This document shows positions 34,368 to 42,391 of a DNA stretch of 64,000 nucleotides, in pieces; positions within the stretch are counted from its first letter, which is position 1, and the number at the start of each line of letters is the position of its first letter. The position numbers and the translations under genes were made by a program. Location: the NCBI GenBank assembly GCA_965234335.1, contig OZ248424.1, forward strand, positions 310,001 to 374,000, given 5' to 3'. The notes beneath the pieces are model-generated. The model saw only the letters and a program-made list of their open reading frames with translations, made no database searches and was not told where the DNA came from. The DNA is from Leadbetterella lacustris (lineage in GTDB: Bacteria; Bacteroidota; Bacteroidia; Cytophagales; Spirosomataceae).

Positions 34368-36688
34368 TTAATTTTAAAATTATAAGTTACCGATGGCAAA
34401 ATCGGCAAAATCCATTGTCTTTTATTGACGACCATCATCGTTTTATCTTCTCTATTGTATCGTCCAAGTAAGTCGTAATTATATGGATTTTTACGATTAT
34501 AAGTATTATAGATTGATATTTCCCAAGAATTACCTCGTTTCGTACTCAACTCTGCAGCCAAGTCTAAACGATGATAAGGTGCCATTCTGAAATTATTAAA
34601 AGTAGGAATATATTCTAAGAAGTTTGTGCCTTGCGATGTTCTAAAAAATACTTGTTGCCCTAACGATATGGGCATACCTGATGTATAAATAAAAGTAGAA
34701 GCTAGCCTCAATTTTGGTTTTAAACGGTAAGAAACCGATGACTCGAACACATGTCGTCTATCAAAACTGTTATAAAAGGGGACACCCTGATTTAACTCTC
34801 TATTCTTTGAAATTGCCCAAGATAATGTATATCCTAAATGTCCCGTAAACTTGCCGCTATGTTTTTGAAGAAATACTTCGTAGCCATAATTCCAGCCTCT
34901 GCCCTGCGAAAGGTTCTTTTCCCATTCAAACGATTCTGCTGACACATTAGATTTGAATAAACTTATAAACTGGGCATCTTGTCTAAAATCAGTGTTATTA
35001 AATAACCATTTATAATAAACATCAGCACCAAGTATCCATTTCTTACCCAAAGACTTCGAATAATTAAAATTTAAATGATCCGCTTTTACAGGTTTTAATT
35101 CTTCCGAACTAGGTATCCAAGTGTCTGTTGGTAAACCATTTCCCGTATTTGAAACCAAGTGCAAAAATTGATTCATGCGGTCATAAGAAAATGTAAAATT
35201 TCCTGCTTTTTTAGAAGGCATTCTTACTTGAAAACGAGGTTCAAACGCTTTGTAAGTATTGTTAAAAATTATTGCCCTAATACCAGAACTAAATTCAATT
35301 TTACCCAACTGTTTTTGAGCCTGACCATAAAATACCATTTCATTTGCAAAACTTCTTTTTGCATTGTCTTCAAAATCATCAGTAATTCTATGAGAAAGAT
35401 ATGAAAAATTTCGAGGTTGAAAATTATACCTAGTGTACTGCATCCCTAGCTTAATATTGAGAGAGGAATAGTAATCAAGATCTGCTTTTAGACTTGAACT
35501 TTTAAGACTTGACCCATAATTAACTTGTTCAAATCGAGGGGGTTTGAGATAATCTTGTGTTGTATATAACCCATAATTCATACCATATTTCGAATGAATT
35601 ACAGAAGTATTTAAAAATAATTTTGAGCTTATGATATGGTTCCAACGAGAAGTTAAAGTAAAATTTGCCCAATCTAAATTTGTACCACTAAGTAAATTTC
35701 CTATTATTTGAGACCCATTTGACCTTGGTATTTTATTTTCTTGTTTAAAGGAATCCTTACCTAAATAGGTACTTAAAAAAAATTGATTTTTGGGGTTAAA
35801 ATCAAACTTCAATTTACCTGTGAAATCATAAAAATAATAGGATGTTCTCTCTCTGTCTGATTGAAAAGGTTTGATAATATAATCGGCATAAGTTCGGCGA
35901 GCAGAAAGCAAATAAGAAATTTTGTTTTTTATGATTGGACCTTCAAGCATAAGTCTTGACGAAAGTAATCCTATCCCGCCCTCAATATTGAGTTTTTTAG
36001 TGTTCCCTTCCTTCATTTGAAAGTCAATAATAGACGAAACCCTACCACCATACATTGCAGGAAAGGCTGACTTATTTGCGGTAACATTTTTTAAAGCATC
36101 GGTATTAAAAGTGGAGAAAAAACCAAATAAATGATTTGCATTATAAACCGTTGCTTCGTCTAAGATTAATAAATTTTGACCAGTAGAACCACCCCTTACC
36201 GTTAAACCAGCAGAACCTTCCTTGGCTTCTTGTATTCCCGGGAGTAATTGAAGTGCCCGCATGGGGTCTTTCTCGCCTAAAAGCATAGGCATTTCCTTTA
36301 TTTGCTTGGCATTTATTCTAAAAAACCCAGCTTGATTAGTATTAATCATTGCGGGTCTATCTGCAATTATAACAACCTCATGCAATTCTATAGTAGATTT
36401 ATTCATTACTACTTGAATATCGTTTTTTATTTCATTTATTGCTAATAAAGTAGTTTCGTATCCTAAAAACCTAAATTCTAATGTATCTTTTATCTGAGCT
36501 TTCAGACTAAAAAAACCTTGTTTGTTAGTTTCAGCTCCTTGTTTTGTTGATTTATTTATTATGTTAACAAATGGCAAATCATCAAGGGTTGAATAATCTT
36601 TGACCCTACCCGAAACTTGATACATTTGAGAAGTTGCCTTGATGGAAAGCAATGTTAAGAAAATAAAAAAAGCATAGTTCATTTTCAT
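34364..36688 (-). CDS. TonB-dependent outer-membrane receptor
   Basis: The 774-residue protein has a signal peptide (FFIFLTLLSIKATSQ), an N-terminal carboxypeptidase-regulatory-like domain (QVSGRVKDYSTLDDLPFVNI to about residue 105), a plug domain (MPMLLGEKDPMRALQLLPGI, GLTVRGGSTGQNLLILDEAT, LFGFFSTFNTDALKNVTANK) and a 22-strand-type barrel ending in ILPSVTYNFKIK. It imports a ligand across the outer membrane with energy from TonB. It forms a pair with the DUF4249 lipoprotein directly downstream. This receptor class is distinct from SusC (no SusC signature at the plug start). The ligand cannot be read from the sequence. Confidence 0.93.
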   Translation of the reverse strand: MKMNYAFFIFLTLLSIKATSQMYQVSGRVKDYSTLDDLPFVNIINKSTKQGAETNKQGFFSLKAQIKDTLEFRFLGYETTLLAINEIKNDIQVVMNKSTIELHEVVIIADRPAMINTNQAGFFRINAKQIKEMPMLLGEKDPMRALQLLPGIQEAKEGSAGLTVRGGSTGQNLLILDEATVYNANHLFGFFSTFNTDALKNVTANKSAFPAMYGGRVSSIIDFQMKEGNTKKLNIEGGIGLLSSRLMLEGPIIKNKISYLLSARRTYADYIIKPFQSDRERTSYYFYDFTGKLKFDFNPKNQFFLSTYLGKDSFKQENKIPRSNGSQIIGNLLSGTNLDWANFTLTSRWNHIISSKLFLNTSVIHSKYGMNYGLYTTQDYLKPPRFEQVNYGSSLKSSSLKADLDYYSSLNIKLGMQYTRYNFQPRNFSYLSHRITDDFEDNAKRSFANEMVFYGQAQKQLGKIEFSSGIRAIIFNNTYKAFEPRFQVRMPSKKAGNFTFSYDRMNQFLHLVSNTGNGLPTDTWIPSSEELKPVKADHLNFNYSKSLGKKWILGADVYYKWLFNNTDFRQDAQFISLFKSNVSAESFEWEKNLSQGRGWNYGYEVFLQKHSGKFTGHLGYTLSWAISKNRELNQGVPFYNSFDRRHVFESSVSYRLKPKLRLASTFIYTSGMPISLGQQVFFRTSQGTNFLEYIPTFNNFRMAPYHRLDLAAELSTKRGNSWEISIYNTYNRKNPYNYDLLGRYNREDKTMMVVNKRQWILPILPSVTYNFKIK

Positions 36689-36733
36689 AAATAAATTTAT
36701 AAAATAAAGGGGAGGCGGAAATCCCCAATTTAT

Positions 36734-37540
36734 TTAGCCGTTTGCAGTTTGACCAGATTCATAATCATACCAAACTACATAATTTACAATAGCAGAAAAA
36801 TTACCTTCTCCACCAATTCTAGTAAATTTAGGACCATCAATCCATAAATCCCAAATACTACCATTATCGCTAATTATTCCAATCGGGGCACCGCTACCAT
36901 TCCAAAACCAACCTCTTTGTTGAGAATACACATACGCTGATTTATGAAAACTAGGATAGGGATAAGAAACATTATTACAATGTATTGAAAGAGCCTCACA
37001 CCATTCCAAAGATGTTTGTTGACGCCAATCTACTGTAACTCTCGCTGATTTATTTTGATTCGTTAAATTTGAGATTTGTCTTATTTTAAAACTAAATCCT
37101 TTGTCTTCTTTCAGTAATTTTTTTTCAACTAAATCGAAAACTACACTTTCTTCAATAAAGCTATCTGAAACATTATCCGACTTTGAGGTATTTTCGGAAG
37201 TTGATATTTTCTTCAGATTATTTCTTTTAGCAACGGCTGTTTTAATTTCTAAAATATCTTCTGTACTTAATCCATCAAATTCTATTGAATTAGTTTTGAA
37301 AAACTGATCTAAATTATTTTGAGATTTAGAAGCGAAAAGAATTTTAACGTAACTACCGGAATTGCTATCTTTAAAAGTTTTTTCAACTTTCACTGCAGCC
37401 CCATTTTTTTCTTCAAATAAATCGATATTACTTTTTTCTTTAGTGATTAAAGATTCCTTGGCAATAAAATCTGGGTCGTCTTTGCAGGAAGAGAAAAAAC
37501 AAATTGCTAATACAAACGAAAAATAAACTAATTTTTTCAT
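36734..37540 (-). CDS. accessory lipoprotein, unknown, first gene behind the Crp-like gene
   Basis: The 268-residue protein starts with a clear lipoprotein signal (MKKLVYFSFVLAICFFSSC, Cys19). A charged, low-complexity middle (STSENTSKSDNVSDS) is followed by a Trp-rich C-terminal domain (VDWRQQTSLEWCEALSIHC, QRGWFWNGSGAPIGIISDNG, VNYVVWYDYESG). I know no family for it. It is probably exposed at the cell surface and transcribed with the TonB receptor gene 45 bases downstream. The corresponding position in the next module (behind the broken Crp copy C) is again taken by a lipoprotein, with different sequence. Confidence 0.7.
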   Translation of the reverse strand: MKKLVYFSFVLAICFFSSCKDDPDFIAKESLITKEKSNIDLFEEKNGAAVKVEKTFKDSNSGSYVKILFASKSQNNLDQFFKTNSIEFDGLSTEDILEIKTAVAKRNNLKKISTSENTSKSDNVSDSFIEESVVFDLVEKKLLKEDKGFSFKIRQISNLTNQNKSARVTVDWRQQTSLEWCEALSIHCNNVSYPYPSFHKSAYVYSQQRGWFWNGSGAPIGIISDNGSIWDLWIDGPKFTRIGGEGNFSAIVNYVVWYDYESGQTANG

Positions 37541-37582
37541 AAATTTACGTGTTTAATTTTGTAAAAAGATTAAGTATCCAAG

Positions 37583-37615
37583 GCCTCCCTGCATCCGCCA
37601 AGATCTTCGGGGGGC
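37583..37615. repeat. hairpin behind the Crp-like gene (copy B)
   Basis: GCCTCCC / GGGGGGC encloses a 19-base loop holding the palindrome AAGATCTT. Nearly the same element recurs behind Crp copy C at 40310-40345. It lies between the Crp-like gene and the lipoprotein gene and may end or limit the Crp transcript. Confidence 0.6.
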
Positions 37616-37692
37616 TTTGTTGTTTGCAAAAGTCTGAAAGGTTTTTCTAAGAAAAAATTGCAAAATGTTAATAAAAAATTCTGCTAAGACCA

Positions 37693-38271
37693 TTAGCTCT
37701 TTCTGCGGTCACTTCTTATACGGCTCAGCTGTTGAGGGCTAACGTTAAGATAGGAAGCCAACAGTTTACCTGTTACTCTGTTGCTGAGGCCAGGTTGAGT
37801 CTTCTCAAATACTTCAAGCCTTTGTTCGGCATTTTTTATTCGGTGAAAGGCATTTCTATTTTCAAGCTGCAGCAGGTAGCGTTCATATATAGTTATGATT
37901 ACGAATGCCAAATTGGGAATAGTTTCTAACAAAGCCTTCACCGTTTCTTTTCTTATGAATAACGCAGTAAGGGGTGTAAGTGCTTGAAGGTAGCAGGCGG
38001 AGGGTTGTTCTGTAACATAACTTTTAACTTGATACACCCATTCGCCCTCACCCAATATCCAGTGAGTTAAAGTAGATTCAGGTTCAGCTTTATCGTACGA
38101 AAACTCACGCAATACTCCTTCGGTTACGTACAATATCCTATCGCTTATCTCACCTTCGTGTAGCATTATGTCTTGCTCCTCAAAGCTAATTGGACTGAAA
38201 GAATTTTGAATTTTTGAAATTTCTGCTTCGGTAAACAGATTAAAACTCTTTAGAAATGGAGTAAAAGGCAC
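37693..38271 (-). CDS. Crp/Fnr-like regulator (intact copy B)
   Basis: The 192-residue protein has a cyclic-nucleotide-binding-like beta barrel (FTEAEISKIQNSFSPISFEE, IMLHEGEISDRILYVTEGVL; residues about 15-120), a dimerisation helix (FVIITIYERYLLQLENRNAF) and a short helix-turn-helix at the end (NRVTGKLLASYLNVSPQQLS). The ligand pocket lacks the cAMP-type RxS motif as far as I can see, as in many Bacteroidota homologs that act without cAMP. It lies directly before the lipoprotein-TonB-DUF4249 set on the same strand and probably controls it or itself. Two more copies of the cassette, one frameshifted and one nearly deleted, lie on both sides. Confidence 0.85.
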   Translation of the reverse strand: MPFTPFLKSFNLFTEAEISKIQNSFSPISFEEQDIMLHEGEISDRILYVTEGVLREFSYDKAEPESTLTHWILGEGEWVYQVKSYVTEQPSACYLQALTPLTALFIRKETVKALLETIPNLAFVIITIYERYLLQLENRNAFHRIKNAEQRLEVFEKTQPGLSNRVTGKLLASYLNVSPQQLSRIRSDRRKS

Positions 38272-38332
38272 AATATTTTTTTGGATTTTTTCCCAAAATT
38301 AATAAAATTTTAGAAAATACACAGTTCATACT

Positions 38333-38490
38333 TTTTCACCCCTGCTGTGCTTAGTCTCCATACTAAGCACGAATACAATTAGATCTTCAGACCCATTCAA
38401 GTATTTTTAATAAAAAACTTCCAAGCATTAAGGGTTTGAAGATCGATTGACATCGATTCTTAGTCTGAAGACGTTGATGAGCGAGATTGA
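38333..38490 (-). repeat. 5' flank repeat of the Crp cassette (second copy at 32868-33022)
   Basis: This block starts CACCCCTGCTGTGCTTAGTC and ends GATGAGCGAGA; the same block stands next to relic A. Here the inverted repeats TGCTTAGT / ACTAAGCA and TCTTCAGACC / GGTTTGAAGA are kept with G-T pairing, which suggests that an RNA or DNA fold matters. It precedes the Crp-like gene, so it may be its promoter or operator region. Confidence 0.7.
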
Positions 38491-38528
38491 CCACTAACTG
38501 AAAAATAAAGGCCATATCCTTAATTTAT

Positions 38529-39158
38529 TCAATTTTTTATTTTATACTTAAATTTCAATGGCAAAGACCAAATAAGAATATTCTTAATTTGTAAATAAGA
38601 TAATGACAAACCTAAATCAATTTTGTCTGATATTGCATATTGAAGTTGTAGTTCGGCCGAAGGACCTAAATTTATTTTTTTAAACTTATCCGGATAATAG
38701 ATTTGATAAATAGGTAAGTGATAACCCGTGGCAGCAGGGAAGTCAATCCGATAATCTTGAGGACTTGTGGTTGTTGTCCGAGCAATTGTGCCAAACAATC
38801 CTATAATAGCTTTGAATTTTTTGTTAAAAATATAGTAATTAGCTCCTAAATTTAGATGGTTCAATAGAACAACGTGTCTAAATTCTGCAATATTATCAAA
38901 AGGCCCATTAATTTCTTTTTGATAAAAATATTCATCTGACTTAGAAAATTGGAAGTTGCCCAATTTGAAACTTAATTCCAAATTTCGTTTCATTTTTTTT
39001 TGTATGCCAATTTGGAAATTATTACCTCGAAAATCTCCCTTTGAATAAAAAGCAGGGCCAATTGATGAGCTTAATGTAATTTGAGCAAAAGAGCATTGAT
39101 TACATAATGTTAGCATTATGATAAAAACGAATTTTAGATACATGGAGGAAATATTCAA
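38529..39158 (-). CDS. outer-membrane beta-barrel-like protein, accessory
   Basis: The 209-residue protein has a signal peptide (YLKFVFIIMLTLCNQCSFAQ) and a beta-barrel-like strand pattern: ITLSSSIGPAFYSKGDFRG, NLELSFKLGNFQFSKSDEYF, LNLGANYYIFNKKFKAIIGL, KIDLGLSLSYLQIK and a C-terminal LPLKFKYKIKN. No family motif is visible. It is the second gene of the module led by Crp copy C, behind the frameshifted lipoprotein. The start could also be the Met six residues further in. Confidence 0.75.
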   Translation of the reverse strand: MNISSMYLKFVFIIMLTLCNQCSFAQITLSSSIGPAFYSKGDFRGNNFQIGIQKKMKRNLELSFKLGNFQFSKSDEYFYQKEINGPFDNIAEFRHVVLLNHLNLGANYYIFNKKFKAIIGLFGTIARTTTTSPQDYRIDFPAATGYHLPIYQIYYPDKFKKINLGPSAELQLQYAISDKIDLGLSLSYLQIKNILIWSLPLKFKYKIKN

Positions 39159-39201
39159 ATTCTTATAATGAAAGTGTAGTCGGAATACACTTTTCTATAT
39201 T

Positions 39202-40271
39202 TTATTGATTTTCTATTTTATAAAATATTCTGTCGTCCCCAATAGATGTAGGAGCAGAATCTAAATAATTAATTAATCTACTTGCTAATACTTTATCTTG
39301 AGCTTTATAAGTAATATTATATGAAGCCGTTACACCTTGCGTTTGTGTTCCATTCACCCCAACAGTTAAGGACTGTGTAGATCCGGCATCATCTATTTCA
39401 AATGAGCTAATATGATAATTCTGTCCATGGGATGTATTATAATGCCAATTAAACATATTTAAATAAGTGGCATATCCAGCAGATGCTTGGCCTCTTGAAG
39501 GGGTTGACCAAACAATTCCTGGAGGGAAAGCCATTGAATTAGAAACACTATAAACTACAGTATTAAACCTTAATTCGGGTCCTCCAAAGTACCAAGATTC
39601 AATTTGACTAAGATTAGGACATTGAATCATATCAATTATCTCTGCATTTCCAGTATTTCTTGAATATGCAACCCTACCTCCTTTTGATTCGGATTTTCCA
39701 ATACCTAAACCAACTCTTTCATTATTACCTATTACAATAACAGGTTGATTAGGTTCTATTATGGCATCAATCAAATAAGTTTTACCGTTACTATCGTATG
39801 CTTTCAATAGCTTAGTTTGACTTTCGATTGCACCATTTGCAACTACAACCAAAACCTCTTTTGTAATTTCATTCCACATTGAAATATTCACAGGCACACT
39901 AAGGTTCAATTGTCTCACCTTCTCTATTTTTTTATACACATTTTTAAAGCTATCATTTGATAAATTTATTGACAAAAAAGTTTTAACTAAAATATCAAAA
40001 TCACCATCAAATTTTTTACTTGCTTCACTTTTGATAATTTTCCTAACTTCTTTTGATTTTAACATTTTTGCTAGCGATTTCGCAAATTGTTCATATTTTG
40101 ACTACTTTCTAAGTAGCCAATTCTTTGATTTCTTTCATCAAATAATTTTGCTGTAGAAGGAATCAGAATATCGGTTTTTAAAGATTCCAAATTAGATGAT
40201 TTATCATCAAAAGAGTCTTTACACCCTAAGAAAATTACTGCACTGAATAACACTATTGAAAAAAAATTCAT
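39202..40271 (-). pseudogene. frameshifted lipoprotein gene behind Crp copy C
   Basis: Two minus-strand frames form one protein of about 356 residues. The first (40271-40071) has a lipoprotein signal (MNFFSIVLFSAVIFLGC, Cys17) and the linker LIPSTAKLFDERNQRIGYLE. The second, which runs on in the other frame, begins YEQFAKSLAKMLKSKEVRKI, then FDGDFDILVKTFLSINLSND, PVIVIGNNERVGLGIGKSES, CPNLSQIESWYFGGPELRFN and a C-terminal strand-rich domain to 39202. The switch lies at a run of four T on the plus strand (40096-40099); one extra base joins the frames as SSQKYEQFAKSLAK. No known enzyme motif. It may be a true mutation or a sequencing error in a homopolymer. Similar lipoproteins with a KIIKSEA-x-x-x-FDGDFD start exist in Bacteroidota as far as I recall. 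Confidence 0.75.
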
Positions 40272-40309
40272 AACTTTAAATCGTTTAATTGTTAATAAAT
40301 TAAATATTC

Positions 40310-40345
40310 AAAGCCCCTGCATCCGCCAAGATCTTCGGGGGCTTT
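40310..40345. repeat. hairpin behind the Crp-like pseudogene (copy C)
   Basis: AAAGCCCC / GGGGCTTT encloses a 20-base loop with AAGATCTT; matches the element at 37583-37615. The stem is perfect here. Confidence 0.6.
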
Positions 40346-40419
40346 GTTGTTTGCAAAGGTCTGAAAGGTTTTCCTTAGAAAAAATTGCAAAATGTTAATA
40401 AAAGATTCTACTAAGACCA

Positions 40420-40983
40420 TTAGCTCTTTCTGCGGCTACTTCTGATACGGCTCAGCTGTTGAGGGCTAACGATAAGGTAGGAAGCCAATAGTTTACCTGT
40501 TGCTAAGGCCAGGTTGAGTCTTCTCAAATACTTCAAGCCTTTGTTCTGCATTTTTTATTCGGTGAAAGGCATTTCTGTTTTCAAGCTGCAGCAGGTAGCG
40601 TTCATATATAGTTATGATTACGAATGCCAAATGGGGAATAGTTTCTAACAAAGCCTTCACTGTTTCTTTTCTTATGAATAACGCAGCAAGGGGTGTAAGA
40701 GCTTGAAGATAGCAGGTGGAGGGTTGTTCTGAAACATAGCTTGATATACCCATTCGCCCTCACCCAATATCCAATGGGTTAAAGTAGATTCAGGTTCAGA
40801 TTCATCGTCCGAAAACTCACGCATTACTCCTTCGCTTATGTAGAATATCCTATCGCATATCTCGCCTTCGTGCAGCATTATGTCTTGCTCCTCAAAGCTA
40901 ATTAGACTGAAAGAATTTTGAATTTTTGAAATTTCTGCTTCGGTAAACAGATTAAAACTCTTTAGAAATGGAGTAAACGGCAC
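40420..40983 (-). pseudogene. Crp/Fnr-like regulator, broken copy C
   Basis: This copy is about 90 percent alike to the intact gene at 37693-38271. Two short deletions break it. Near 40740 seven bases are missing, between repeats of the form AACTT-TTAACTT, so the frame is lost after HWILGEGEWVYQ. Near 40498 eight bases are missing, between two TGTT copies, so the frame stops right after QPGLSNR and the helix-turn-helix is lost. The N-terminal half (MPFTPFLKSFNLFTEAEISK to GEWVYQ) could still be made. The mraY promoter begins directly upstream of it. Confidence 0.88.
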
Positions 40984-41079
40984 GATATTTTATTGGATTT
41001 TTTTTCAAAATTAGTGAAATTTTGTAAAATGCACAGTTCAAACTTTTTTTACCTTTAGACTTTTGCCAAAAAATTCATT

Positions 41080-41087
41080 TATCTTTG
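41080..41087 (+). promoter_or_regulatory. candidate -7 promoter box for mraY
   Basis: TATCTTTG fits TAnnTTTG and lies 30 bases before the ATG at 41117. Confidence 0.45.
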
Positions 41088-41116
41088 TTTCGCAAGACTA
41101 TTATACCCCTAAAACA

Positions 41117-42307
41117 ATGCTTTACTACCTTTTTAGCTACCTCGACCAAATGTTCGATTTCCCGGGTGCGGGTGTTTTTCGTTACATTTCGTTTCGTGCA
41201 TCGGCAGCAACCATTTTGTCGCTTTTGATAGCGGCCATTTATGGCAAACCGATCATTCGCAAGCTCCAAATGTTGCAAGTCGGAGAGAGCATCAGAGACT
41301 TGGGTCTAAGCGGTCAGTTAGAGAAAAAAGGGACACCGACTATGGGAGGTTTTATCATTTTAGCATCTTTGATGATTCCGGTTCTGTTATTTGCCAAGCT
41401 TGACAATGTGTACATCATCCTTCTTATCGTAGCCACACTATGGACTACCATGATTGGTTTTGCTGATGATTACATCAAAGTTTTCAAAAAAGATAAGGAA
41501 GGCCTAAAAGGTACTTTCAAAATAATAGGACAAGTAGGCTTAGGATTGATAGTTGGACTTACGCTTTACTTCAACAACAACGTGAAAATCAGAGAGTTTG
41601 GCACAAATGGTTTTATAGACAAACATTCCTTGACTACTACTGTACCATTTCTAAAAAATAACCTTTTAGACTACGATATCTTCTCGAGCTATCTGCCTGA
41701 AAGTTTAGCGTGGCTACCTTATGTCTTTATATGTGTGTTTATAATCACTGCGGTGTCAAACGCAGCCAATATCACAGACGGAATTGACGGCCTAGCCGCA
41801 GGAACATCAGCCATTATCGGCCTTACGCTTGCAGTGTTTGCTTATCTATCCGGCAATAAAATCTTTGCCGAATATTTGAATATCATGCTTATACCAAACT
41901 CCGGAGAAGTGGTAATATTCTGTGCAGCCTTTCTGGGTGCCTGCATAGGCTTTCTGTGGTATAACTCCTACCCTGCTTCGGTTTTCATGGGAGACACGGG
42001 CAGTTTGATGCTCGGAAGCGTAATAGCCACACTTGCATTGATTCTCCGAAAAGAACTTATGATTCCTTTGATGTGTGGTATTTTCTTGGCCGAGAATATC
42101 TCTGTAATACTGCAAGTGGCTTATTTTAAATATCAAAAACGCCTAAGAGGTTTGGAATACGCAAAGCAGAATAGACTTTTACTAATGTCACCACTGCACC
42201 ACCATTTCCAGAAAAAGGGCTACCACGAGGCCAAAATTGTTACTCGTTTCTGGATTGTGGCTGTTGTTTTGGCGGTTATCAGTATCGTTACGCTTAAGTT
42301 GCAATAA
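41117..42307 (+). CDS. mraY: phospho-N-acetylmuramoyl-pentapeptide-transferase
   Basis: MraY makes lipid I in peptidoglycan synthesis at the inner membrane. The protein from ATG 41117 has 396 residues and about ten membrane helices. Signatures are KKGTPTMGGFIILASL near residue 75, FADDYIKVF with the Asp pair of the active site, NAANITDGIDGLAAG, FMGDTGSLMLG and the MSPLHHHFQKKGYHEAKIV block that includes the conserved HHH. The frame extends 18 codons further up, but MLYYLFSYL is the usual start in this phylum. mraY normally lies in the dcw cluster between murF/murE and murD; here no other mur gene is adjacent, and accessory Crp modules stand directly upstream. Confidence 0.97.
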   Translation: MLYYLFSYLDQMFDFPGAGVFRYISFRASAATILSLLIAAIYGKPIIRKLQMLQVGESIRDLGLSGQLEKKGTPTMGGFIILASLMIPVLLFAKLDNVYIILLIVATLWTTMIGFADDYIKVFKKDKEGLKGTFKIIGQVGLGLIVGLTLYFNNNVKIREFGTNGFIDKHSLTTTVPFLKNNLLDYDIFSSYLPESLAWLPYVFICVFIITAVSNAANITDGIDGLAAGTSAIIGLTLAVFAYLSGNKIFAEYLNIMLIPNSGEVVIFCAAFLGACIGFLWYNSYPASVFMGDTGSLMLGSVIATLALILRKELMIPLMCGIFLAENISVILQVAYFKYQKRLRGLEYAKQNRLLLMSPLHHHFQKKGYHEAKIVTRFWIVAVVLAVISIVTLKLQ

Positions 42308-42347
42308 AAAGGCGGTGTCTAAGGTTTAGGCTATAGCTTTTTTTTGC

Positions 42348-42355
42348 TATATTTG
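42348..42355 (+). promoter_or_regulatory. candidate -7 promoter box for the S9 peptidase
   Basis: TATATTTG fits TAnnTTTG, 36 bases before the ATG at 42392. It overlaps the right arm of an inverted repeat, TATAGC-T8-GCTATA (42332-42351). Confidence 0.45.
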
Positions 42356-42391
42356 GAAAGTCCTTCGATTGGCCTGAACCTATACCTTTAG

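Noticed and set aside
37583..40345. Integron-type attC sites at the two hairpins
   Set aside because: No integrase, only two copies, each tied to the Crp cassette, and no attC core sites seen.
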